Source: an uncultured Prevotella sp.
GTDB lineage: Bacteria; Bacteroidota; Bacteroidia; Bacteroidales; Bacteroidaceae
Reading direction: 5' to 3'
DNA length: 11,514 nucleotides
NCBI GenBank assembly: GCA_937916405.1
Contig: CALFUF010000011.1
Span: 1-11,514, forward strand
The translations under genes and the position numbers were made by a program. The notes beneath the pieces are model-generated. The model did no database searches, was not told the DNA's origin, and saw only the letters and a list, made by a program, of their open reading frames with translations. This document shows, piece after piece, positions 5,772-11,514 of the stretch; within the stretch, counting starts at the first letter, position 1, and every line of letters begins with the position of its first letter.

Positions 5772-6305
5772 GGTGCCGTCGACCACTTTGCAGTACCAAC
5801 GGGAGATGCGGAGCATGATACTGAGACTGCCTACGGTCTTGATGAGCCAGTATTTGTGTCCGCTCTTGTAGAGTTTACCACGGACACCGGCAAACTGGCC
5901 GTGTAGTACCTCAACCTCCTTGCCGGGTTTAGCCTCTGCCTCATCGGCATCCATGAACTCAACGGGGGTCTTCGCATAGTCGGGGTCACAGAGCAAGCGG
6001 AAATCGGTCATCTCCTTGTCTGAGATCTCACTGACCTTGTTGTCCATCTTGTTGCGGAGCAACTGGAGGGGGACCCTGCATTTGTTGAGCATCTCTCGCA
6101 GCGTGTTGTCCGTACAGTTTTTCTGTAGGAACACGTAGTTGTGGATCACGGGAACCAGTATTCTACGGGGTTTCAGCTCGTCGCCAACGAGTTTTTCCTG
6201 ATAGGTCATGGGTATGAAATACGTGAGTCCTTTTTCCTTTAGGAATGACCCTACCTCCATCTCTTTGCGATTGAAGGTTCGTATCACAACCCAGCTGTTT
6301 TCCAT
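5760..6305 (-). CDS. NusG-like transcription antiterminator, UpxY type
   Basis: The 181-residue protein resembles the specialised NusG paralogues (UpxY) that head capsular polysaccharide operons of Bacteroides and help RNA polymerase read through. The N-terminal NusG domain starts with WVVIRTFNRKEMEVGSFL (5-22), followed by FIPM (30-33) and RRILVPVIHNYVFL (47-60). The C-terminal KOW motif is PGKEVEVLHGQFAGVRGKLY (127-146). It is first in the operon with ugd, which fits the known placement. A strong promoter lies 22 bases before the ATG, which leaves a leader of only about 20 bases; UpxY genes of Bacteroides usually have a longer one. It could also act on distant operons such as rfbC, which has a long leader. 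Confidence 0.88.
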   Translation of the reverse strand: MENSWVVIRTFNRKEMEVGSFLKEKGLTYFIPMTYQEKLVGDELKPRRILVPVIHNYVFLQKNCTDNTLREMLNKCRVPLQLLRNKMDNKVSEISDKEMTDFRLLCDPDYAKTPVEFMDADEAEAKPGKEVEVLHGQFAGVRGKLYKSGHKYWLIKTVGSLSIMLRISRWYCKVVDGTATR

Positions 6306-6327
6306 CGTGTTTCCTCTTATTCGGCTG

Positions 6328-6359
6328 CAAAGTTAGTGTAATTTGTGCAAAGTTCCAAA
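6328..6359 (-). promoter_or_regulatory. Predicted promoter of the NusG-like gene and ugd
   Basis: The minus strand reads TTTG (6356-6359), 20 bases, TAACTTTG (6328-6335). Both boxes match the Bacteroidetes consensus perfectly with ideal spacing. The ATG follows after 22 bases. Confidence 0.8.
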
Positions 6360-6378
6360 TTATTCACGATTTATTTTA
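6354..6378. repeat. 25-base direct repeat, copy 2 (promoter upstream element)
   Basis: Identical to 4323-4347. It covers the -33 box of the promoter of the NusG-like gene and the AT-rich sequence upstream. Sharing it with the gmd promoter suggests common regulation or a copied promoter block. Confidence 0.85.
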
Positions 6379-6382
6379 TAAT

Positions 6383-6431
6383 GTAAAGGGTAAAGGGTAA
6401 AGGTTAACGGTTAGCGGTTAGAGGGAGGTGA
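6383..6431. repeat. 7-base tandem repeat spanning the mfd stop codon
   Basis: Six clear units on the plus strand: gtaaagg three times, then ttaacgg, ttagcgg, ttagagg, followed by the related gaggtga. The mfd stop (6418-6420) is the tta of the sixth unit, and the last residues LLTSL are read from the degenerate units before it. Several units hold TAA on the coding strand. Confidence 0.8.
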
Positions 6432-9400
6432 GGAGGGAGAGGGCGGAGGCGACTGTGGGGACGTCGGAGATGAGGAGGGAGCGCTTGCCATTAGCATCAC
6501 GGAACTGGCAGCGACGAGGATTGGAGGCAACATACCGGAGAATAGCATCGAAGGCAGAGCTCTGGTAGAACGAGTGATGCGGGTCAGAGACAAAATACAA
6601 CGTCATATGCCCCTGCCTCAACATCACCTTCTCACAACCTAACTGCCCAGCTACACGCCGTAAAGGAATCACCCGCATCAACTCCTCACCCTCAGGCGGT
6701 ACAGGACCGAAACGGTCGATGAGACGGGAGCGGTATGCCCCCAACTGCTCGTCCGTATGCAGGTTGTCGAGTTCCCGGTAGAGTAACATCCGCTCACTGT
6801 CCGACGGTACGTACTGGTCAGGGAAATAGAGGGGGAGGTCAGCATCGAGTGCCGTATCAATTATAGAGGTGAGAGGTGAGAGGTGAGAGGTGAGAGGTGA
6901 GAGGTTGGCGTTTAACTCCTCCTCCCTCAACTCCTGCATTGCCTGTTGGAGGATTTTCTGGTACGTCTCGTAACCGAGGTCGGCGATAAAGCCAGACTGC
7001 TCAGCACCGAGGAGGTTGCCGGCACCACGGATATCAAGGTCTTGCATCGCTATCTGAATACCGCTGCCCAGTTCACTGAACGTCTCTAACGCCTCCAGTC
7101 GTCTGCGACTCTCCTGTGGGAGGTCAGCGAGGGGCGGTGCCAACAAATAACAGTACGCCTTGCGGTTGCCACGCCCTACCCTGCCTCGCATCTGGTGGAG
7201 GTCAGAGAGTCCGAAATGGTGTGCCCCATTGATGATGATGGTATTGGCATTCGGGATATCAATCCCATTCTCGATGATTGTCGTGGAGAGCAGCACGTCA
7301 TAGTCGAAGTTCACGAAGTCGAAGATGACTTTCTCCAGCTCGTCAGGTTTCATCTGTCCATGACCGATTGCCACCCTTGCCTCCGGGACATAGGTATGGA
7401 TCATATCCGCTATCCGTCGCAGGTCGTTGATACGAGGATTGACGAAGTACACCTGTCCGTTGCGGGACATCTCGAAGTTGATTGCCTCTGCGATGACCTC
7501 CGGACTGAGCGTGTGTATCTCCGTCTGGATGGGATAGCGGTTGGGCGGTGGCGTCTGGATGATACTCAGGTCACGGGCACCCATCAGGGAGAACTGGAGG
7601 GTACGAGGGATGGGCGTTGCCGTCAGTGTCAGGGTATCGACATTCGTCCGCATCTGACGAAGCTTCTCTTTCGTGGACACCCCGAATTTCTGTTCCTCAT
7701 CAATGATGAGGAGACCGAGGTCCTTGAACTTCACCGACTTACCGATGAGTTTATGCGTCCCTATCAGGATGTCAATCTTCCCCTCCGCCAGGTCATGTAA
7801 CAGCTCCTTCGTCTGTTTCGGGGTACGGGCCCGGGTGAGGTAGTCGACCCTTACGGGCAGGTCTTTCAGACGGTTCTGGAATGTCTGGTAATGCTGGAAG
7901 GCAAGGACGGTGGTAGGTACCAGTACCGCCACCTGTTTAGAGTCACATGCCGCCTTAAAAGCCGCACGTACAGCGACCTCCGTCTTACCGAAGCCCACAT
8001 CCCCACACACCAGTCGGTCCATGGGGCGAGGCTGTTCCATATCCCCCTTCACGTCATTCGTCGCCTTCAGCTGGTCGGGGGTGTCCTCATAGAGGAACGA
8101 CGCCTCCAGCTCATGCTGCATAAAGCTGTCGGCACTATAGGCAAACCCTTTCTCCCGTTTGCGTGCCGCATACAGTTTGATGAGGTCACGGGCGATATCC
8201 TTCAGTTTGTTCTTGGTCCGTTCCTTCATCCGTTCCCACTGTCCCGTACCCAGCTGGGAGAGGCGTGGCGGTTCGCCATTGTCCTGTGCCTTGTATTTGC
8301 TGACCTTATAGAGGGAGTGGATAGAGACATAGATGGCACCCCCACCCTGGTAGATGATTTTGATCATCTCTTGGTATTTGGGAGTTTTCGGAGTAATCGG
8401 AGTATTCTGAGTATTCTGAGGAATGGGCATTCTCACCAATCCGCCGAACTTACCGATGCCATGGTCGACATGGACGATATAGTCGCCTATCTCGAACTGC
8501 TGGAGTTCCTTGAGGGTGAGCGCCACCTTCCCGCTCCTTGCCTTATCGGTGCGGAGACTATAGCGGTGGAAGCGGTCGAAGATCTCATGGTCGGTGAAGA
8601 TACAGAGGCGTAGGTCGTGGTCGATGAAGCCCGCATGGATGGTATGTAAGACCCCCTCCACCTTCCCCTGCTCAGGGGGAGAGCTCTTAGAGGGGTCTTC
8701 CAATATCGCTTTCAAGCGATCTAACTGTTTCTGACTATCGGCAAGAACATAGAGGTGGTAGCCTTTCGACTGGTAGTCGGCAAAGGTATCACGGAGGAGG
8801 TCGAAATTCTTATGGAGCAGGGGCTGCGGGGTGGTATGGAACGACAGGGTCACGTCGGGTCGGGTGTCTGTACGATGCCCGAAACTGATTTTCCGGAAGG
8901 GAGCTGTCTCTTCTTGCCACTGTGTACCGCTGATAACCTGTACCTCCCCCGGATCCGCCTCCTGACAAGTACGGTCGATGGCATCACGGACATATTGGAA
9001 GTCTTTGGCGATAAGGAGTGTGGAGGGAGGAAGGAAGGAGAGGAAGGAGGTGAGCGGTGAGCGGTCGCTGCGACTCGGTCGCAGCAGAGAAGACGAGGGG
9101 AGAGAGGGCTGCGCCTCGGTCGCAGCAGAGGAGACGAGGGTGACTTCGCTGCGCTTGTCACGGGACAACTGGTCGTCGACCTCGAAGGTGCGGATGGAGT
9201 CGATATCATCGCCGAAGAAGTCGATACGGAAGGGATACTCACTGCTGAAGCTATAGATATCAAGGATGGAGCCACGCAGGGCAAACTGTCCGGGCTCGTA
9301 GACATAGTCGACCTCGTGGAAGTCTAAGTCACGGAGGCTCTTGACCAACTCATCGACCTCAATGGTCTGTCCCTGTCGGAGTACCAGAGTCTGTTCCTGT

Positions 9401-9831
9401 AGCTGTTCTGCGGGAACCACCAGCTCTGCAAGTGCTTCGGGGGAAGTGATAATTGAGAGGTGAGAGGTGAGAGGTGAGAGGTGAGAGGTGAGAGTGGTGA
9501 GGCGGGTGAGTGCCTCGGTACGGAGGATCTCATTGGCGGCATCCCGTTGGGCGTATTTGATGGCACGACGGAAGGAGGAGGGGAAGAAGAGGACCTGCTC
9601 GTCTCCCAGCATCTGTTTGAGGTCGTGGTAGAAATAACCTGCCTCCTCTTCGTCGTTGAGGATGAAGAGGTGAGAGGTGAGAGGAGGGAGCGAGGCAAAG
9701 AGCATGGGTGCAGAGGAGGCAACGAGTCCCTCGAGGAAAATCGTTTTTACCGACTTTTCCTCCATCGCTTTCCTCAGAGCCTCCACCTGTGGTGAGTGCC
9801 CATACAGCTGTACTAACTCCTGTATCGTCAT
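6418..9831 (-). CDS. mfd: Transcription-repair coupling factor Mfd
   Basis: Mfd pushes stalled RNA polymerase off DNA and recruits UvrA. The 1137 residues match the family (about 1150 in E. coli). In order: the UvrB-like N-terminal part (1-350, with VDYVYEPGQFALRGSILDIY), the CarD-like polymerase-binding domain (GDYIVHVDHGIGKFGG, about 447-462), the helicase core with Walker A GDVGFGKT (about 607-614), DEEQKFG (about 711-717), TATPIPRT (about 738-745) and RGRVGRGNRKAY (about 882-893), then the C-terminal TRCF domain. The start MTIQELVQLYGHSPQ fits Bacteroidales homologues. The odd point is repeat DNA read as loops: 50-55, 112-126, 234-270, 378-394, 469-484, 977-988 and the C-terminus carry LTSHLSP-like or proline-rich low-complexity sequence. 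Catalytic motifs are intact, so it should be functional. Confidence 0.97.
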   Translation of the reverse strand: MTIQELVQLYGHSPQVEALRKAMEEKSVKTIFLEGLVASSAPMLFASLPPLTSHLFILNDEEEAGYFYHDLKQMLGDEQVLFFPSSFRRAIKYAQRDAANEILRTEALTRLTTLTSHLSPLTSHLSIITSPEALAELVVPAEQLQEQTLVLRQGQTIEVDELVKSLRDLDFHEVDYVYEPGQFALRGSILDIYSFSSEYPFRIDFFGDDIDSIRTFEVDDQLSRDKRSEVTLVSSAATEAQPSLPSSSLLRPSRSDRSPLTSFLSFLPPSTLLIAKDFQYVRDAIDRTCQEADPGEVQVISGTQWQEETAPFRKISFGHRTDTRPDVTLSFHTTPQPLLHKNFDLLRDTFADYQSKGYHLYVLADSQKQLDRLKAILEDPSKSSPPEQGKVEGVLHTIHAGFIDHDLRLCIFTDHEIFDRFHRYSLRTDKARSGKVALTLKELQQFEIGDYIVHVDHGIGKFGGLVRMPIPQNTQNTPITPKTPKYQEMIKIIYQGGGAIYVSIHSLYKVSKYKAQDNGEPPRLSQLGTGQWERMKERTKNKLKDIARDLIKLYAARKREKGFAYSADSFMQHELEASFLYEDTPDQLKATNDVKGDMEQPRPMDRLVCGDVGFGKTEVAVRAAFKAACDSKQVAVLVPTTVLAFQHYQTFQNRLKDLPVRVDYLTRARTPKQTKELLHDLAEGKIDILIGTHKLIGKSVKFKDLGLLIIDEEQKFGVSTKEKLRQMRTNVDTLTLTATPIPRTLQFSLMGARDLSIIQTPPPNRYPIQTEIHTLSPEVIAEAINFEMSRNGQVYFVNPRINDLRRIADMIHTYVPEARVAIGHGQMKPDELEKVIFDFVNFDYDVLLSTTIIENGIDIPNANTIIINGAHHFGLSDLHQMRGRVGRGNRKAYCYLLAPPLADLPQESRRRLEALETFSELGSGIQIAMQDLDIRGAGNLLGAEQSGFIADLGYETYQKILQQAMQELREEELNANLSPLTSHLSPLTSIIDTALDADLPLYFPDQYVPSDSERMLLYRELDNLHTDEQLGAYRSRLIDRFGPVPPEGEELMRVIPLRRVAGQLGCEKVMLRQGHMTLYFVSDPHHSFYQSSAFDAILRYVASNPRRCQFRDANGKRSLLISDVPTVASALSLLTSL
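6865..6906. repeat. 7-base tandem repeat in mfd, near residues 977-988
   Basis: About six units of agaggtg on the plus strand. Read on the coding strand it gives LSPLTSHLSPLTS, between the helicase part and the C-terminal TRCF domain. The unit has no stop codon in any coding-strand frame. Confidence 0.85.
8381..8425. repeat. 9-base tandem repeat in the polymerase-binding domain of Mfd
   Basis: Five units on the plus strand: ggagttttc, ggagtaatc, ggagtattc, tgagtattc, tgaggaatg. The period is three codons, giving IPQ-NTQ-NTP-ITP-KTP. It lies in the CarD-like domain, between GKFGGLVRM and the strand YQEMIKIIYQGG, where homologues have a short turn. Confidence 0.8.
8651..8696. repeat. CCCCT...AGGGG palindromic element inside mfd
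   Basis: Inner arms cccctg (8665-8670) and cagggg (8673-8678) are nested in outer arms accccct (8651-8657) and aggggt (8691-8696). The layout resembles the CCCCCT/AGGGGG element at 9841-9867 between plsC and mfd. In frame it gives the hydrophilic segment DPSKSSPPEQGKVEGV (about 379-394). Confidence 0.6.
9049..9069. repeat. Short 7-base repeat (ggtgagc) in mfd
   Basis: Units on the plus strand: ggtgagc, ggtgagc, ggtcgct. It directly precedes the first copy of the 33-base repeat and is read as RSPLTS (257-262) of Mfd. Confidence 0.55.
9067..9140. repeat. Duplicated 33-base hairpin repeat inside mfd
   Basis: The copies 9067-9099 and 9108-9140 agree at 31 of 33 positions. Each begins with a palindrome: gctgcgac-tcg-gtcgcagc (9067-9085, perfect) and the same with one mismatch (9108-9126). 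The copies are 41 bases apart, not a multiple of three, so they are translated in two frames: SSAATEAQ (234-241) and SSLLRPSRS (247-255). The similarity is therefore at the DNA level. Confidence 0.8.
9455..9494. repeat. 7-base tandem repeat in mfd, residues 112-126
   Basis: Five full gagaggt units and a partial sixth on the plus strand. Read on the coding strand as TLTSHLSPLTSHLS, in the UvrB-like part between LRTEALTRL and IITSPEAL. Confidence 0.85.
9667..9687. repeat. Short 7-base repeat in mfd, residues 50-55
   Basis: Units on the plus strand: gaggtga, gaggtga, gaggagg. Read as PLTSHL between MLFASLP and FILNDEEEA. Confidence 0.65.
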
Positions 9832-9840
9832 ATATCATCA

Positions 9841-9867
9841 TCCCCCTTCAGGGGAGTTAGAGGGGGA
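9841..9867. repeat. CCCCCT/AGGGGG inverted repeat between plsC and mfd
   Basis: tccccct (9841-9847) is the exact reverse complement of aggggga (9861-9867). A competing inner hairpin is cccc-ttca-gggg (9843-9854). It fills most of the 38-base spacer just before the mfd start, and no T-run follows, so it is more likely a repeat element than a terminator. It could affect mfd translation. Confidence 0.55.
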
Positions 9868-9869
9868 CT

Positions 9870-10631
9870 TTATTGATCCGGATTCTCTACGAACCCTTGG
9901 TATGCTGGTGTAAGTGCCGCCATGATGGTGTCGTACGACTGCTGGAGCGTCGTCTGGACATTCTCAGGACCTTGCGACTGCGGATAAATCGGCGCATGGA
10001 TGGTGAGCGTCAACGGGTGCCAGTTGACAAAATGCCAGTCACGGAAGCGAGGCATCACATCAAAAGAGCCATTGATCGTCATGGGAACCACGGGGAGCTG
10101 CAGCTCGTCCGCCAAGGTAAACGCCCCCTTGCGAAAGACACCCATGTGTCCCGTAAAGCTCCGAGAGCCCTCCGGGAACACCACCACACTACTGTTGCCC
10201 GTCTCCAGCGTATGGCGTACCGTCTTGTACATTGCCCGGACCTTAGCCGTTCCCCGTCGGTCAACAAATATCTGATGCGACTTCTCACAGGCATAGCCGA
10301 CGAAAGGAATCTTCTTGAGCTGGTGTTTCATCATCCACTTGAAATTCCTTCCCAGATAGCCGTATATCAGGAAGATATCAAAAGCACCCTGATGGTTTGC
10401 GACAAACACAAACGACTGGTCGGCAGGGAGTTTCTCACCCTCCTCTACCTTCACGGGGATGAGGAAGATACGGGTAATGACCCTCGCCCACCAACGTCCC
10501 GGGTAATAGCCCCAGTAATGTCCGTCTCCGATGGTACATCCAACGGCTACCACGAGGGCTGTCCATATCGTCATGAGGATGGTGACAGGGACTGCAATGA
10601 ACAACTGATAGACTCTGTATATGTATTTCAT
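9870..10631 (-). CDS. plsC: 1-acyl-sn-glycerol-3-phosphate acyltransferase (PlsC family)
   Basis: The family adds the second acyl chain to lysophosphatidic acid at the inner membrane. The 253-residue protein starts with a hydrophobic segment (about 8-34), then shows the H-x4-D motif NHQGAFD (79-85, His80 and Asp85), FVDRRG (122-127) and the substrate-binding FPEGSRS (152-158), with a later VVPMTINGS. These motifs and the length are typical. It begins 11 bases after the stop of the glycosyltransferase gene, so both are surely co-transcribed. Acylation of another lipid substrate cannot be excluded. Confidence 0.92.
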   Translation of the reverse strand: MKYIYRVYQLFIAVPVTILMTIWTALVVAVGCTIGDGHYWGYYPGRWWARVITRIFLIPVKVEEGEKLPADQSFVFVANHQGAFDIFLIYGYLGRNFKWMMKHQLKKIPFVGYACEKSHQIFVDRRGTAKVRAMYKTVRHTLETGNSSVVVFPEGSRSFTGHMGVFRKGAFTLADELQLPVVPMTINGSFDVMPRFRDWHFVNWHPLTLTIHAPIYPQSQGPENVQTTLQQSYDTIMAALTPAYQGFVENPDQ

Positions 10632-10640
10632 TGGTTAGGG

Positions 10641-10675
10641 GTTTACTGTTTACCGTTTACTGTTGAGCAGTTAGC
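10641..10675. repeat. 7-base tandem repeat at the end of the glycosyltransferase gene
   Basis: Units on the plus strand: gtttact, gtttacc, gtttact, gttgagc, agttagc. The stop (10643-10645) is in the first unit, and the last nine or so residues (CSTVNGKQ) are encoded by the tract. It also fills the junction with plsC. Confidence 0.8.
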
Positions 10676-11446
10676 GGGGAGGGAGGGATATTTACGGGTC
10701 CAACCGTCCCAACGGAGACGCATCACACCGAAAAACGCCTCCCCGAAAATACCACCCGACATCTTTGAGGTACCCTCCCGACGATTGACGAAGATGACAG
10801 GAACCTCCTTGATCTTAAAGCCAATCTTATAGGCAGTGAACTTCATCTCTATCTGGAAGGCATAGCCCTTGAAGCGGATCTTGTCCAGCTCAATGGTCTC
10901 CAGCACCCTGCGCTTATAACATTTGAAACCTGCGGTGGTGTCATGCACCTGAAAACCTGTGACAAACCGTACGTATTTCGAGGCGAAATAACTCATCAGG
11001 ACCCTTCCCATGGGCCAGTTGACCACATTCACACCACTGACATAACGGCTGCCGATAGCGAGGTCGTAACCTCCTTCGGAGGCATCCTCACCATCTTTAG
11101 GAGGGGCACATGCGGCATAAAGGCGAGGCAGGTCGTTGGGGTCGTGACTGAAGTCCGCATCCATCTCAAAGACATAGTCGTAAGCATGTTCCAACGCCCA
11201 TTTAAAGCCTGTGATATAGGCGGTACCGAGCCCCAGCTTACCTGTCCGCTCTATGATAAACAGGCGGTCAGAGAACTCCTCAGCCATCAGTCCTTTGACA
11301 ATGGCTGCTGTCCCGTCAGGAGAGCCATCGTCAATCACGAGGATATGGAAGCATTTCTCCAGTGAGAATACCGCACGGATGATCTTCTCGATATTCTCTT
11401 TCTCGTTATAGGTTGGAATAATAACTATACAGTCACTTGCATTCAT
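10643..11446 (-). CDS. GT2 glycosyltransferase, polyprenol-phosphate mannose synthase type
   Basis: This resembles dolichol/polyprenol-phosphate mannosyltransferases, which move a sugar from a nucleotide donor to a lipid phosphate carrier at the membrane. Motifs: IVIIPTYNEKENI (7-19), VIDDGSPDGT (37-46), KLGLGTAY (70-77), the metal-binding DAD in EMDADFSHDP (94-103), IGSRYVSG and the late TAGFKCYKRR. Of its 267 residues, the end is longer than needed for the soluble DPM1 core, because a 7-base repeat supplies CSTVNGKQ. There is no C-terminal membrane domain. The sugar is not certain; mannose is the family default. The ATG at 11444-11446 gives the best N-terminus. The 68 bases to the window edge show no clear promoter. 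Confidence 0.92.
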   Translation of the reverse strand: MNASDCIVIIPTYNEKENIEKIIRAVFSLEKCFHILVIDDGSPDGTAAIVKGLMAEEFSDRLFIIERTGKLGLGTAYITGFKWALEHAYDYVFEMDADFSHDPNDLPRLYAACAPPKDGEDASEGGYDLAIGSRYVSGVNVVNWPMGRVLMSYFASKYVRFVTGFQVHDTTAGFKCYKRRVLETIELDKIRFKGYAFQIEMKFTAYKIGFKIKEVPVIFVNRREGTSKMSGGIFGEAFFGVMRLRWDGWTRKYPSLPANCSTVNGKQ

Positions 11447-11514
11447 CTTTTTCGATATTTGCTTCTATATAACTAAATCTTAACGCATTGATAATCAGAA
11501 GCAAGCGCATGCGG

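Noticed and set aside
7195..8613. Long plus-strand ORFs (201 and 240 residues) opposite mfd
   Set aside because: They are antisense shadows of a strongly conserved gene, with no recognisable domain and no start signal.
9873..10832. Plus-strand ORF of 319 residues opposite plsC and the GT2 gene
   Set aside because: It is the complement of two clearly recognised genes and shows no family motif.

Overview
The window looks like a chromosomal piece of a Bacteroidales bacterium, most likely Prevotella or a close relative. This rests on three things: three promoters fit the Bacteroidetes form (TTTG, about 20 bases, TAnnTTTG), no Shine-Dalgarno sites stand out, and all proteins are of Bacteroidales type, including an UpxY-like NusG paralogue. 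No database search was possible, so the genus is an inference. Every confident gene lies on the minus strand, so the genes are transcribed from the right end to the left.

Right part (11446 to 6418): a GT2 polyprenyl-phosphate-mannose-type glycosyltransferase, a PlsC-like acyltransferase and the transcription-repair coupling factor Mfd are closely packed and probably co-transcribed. Middle (6359 to 1977): a well-formed promoter drives a NusG-like antiterminator of the UpxY type, followed by UDP-glucose 6-dehydrogenase. A second promoter with the same upstream sequence drives GDP-mannose 4,6-dehydratase and a two-domain protein (HxGH nucleotidyltransferase plus GHMP kinase). Left (1976 to 1): a gene-poor stretch of about 900 bases holds a cloverleaf-like set of inverted repeats, tiny plus-strand ORFs and repeats. 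Then come a promoter, a leader of about 210 bases and rfbC (dTDP-4-dehydrorhamnose 3,5-epimerase). The left edge probably cuts the start of one more minus-strand gene.

The genes together suggest surface polysaccharide supply: UDP-glucuronate (ugd), a GDP-6-deoxy-4-keto sugar (gmd), a sugar that is phosphorylated and nucleotide-activated (fusion protein), dTDP-rhamnose (rfbC) and a lipid-linked sugar donor (GT2), with an antiterminator at the head of the operon. Mfd and PlsC are housekeeping genes.

The most unusual aspects are these. (1) Tandem repeats with a 7-base period occur at twelve places, both between genes and inside genes; four genes have their stop codon in or at the edge of such a repeat. 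(2) mfd has taken up at least six repeat tracts of intergenic type without losing its frame. (3) The cloverleaf at 1668-1801 is an unassigned structured element. (4) The rfbC leader can form competing pairings. (5) The nucleotidyltransferase/GHMP-kinase fusion next to gmd points to an undefined nucleotide-sugar route.
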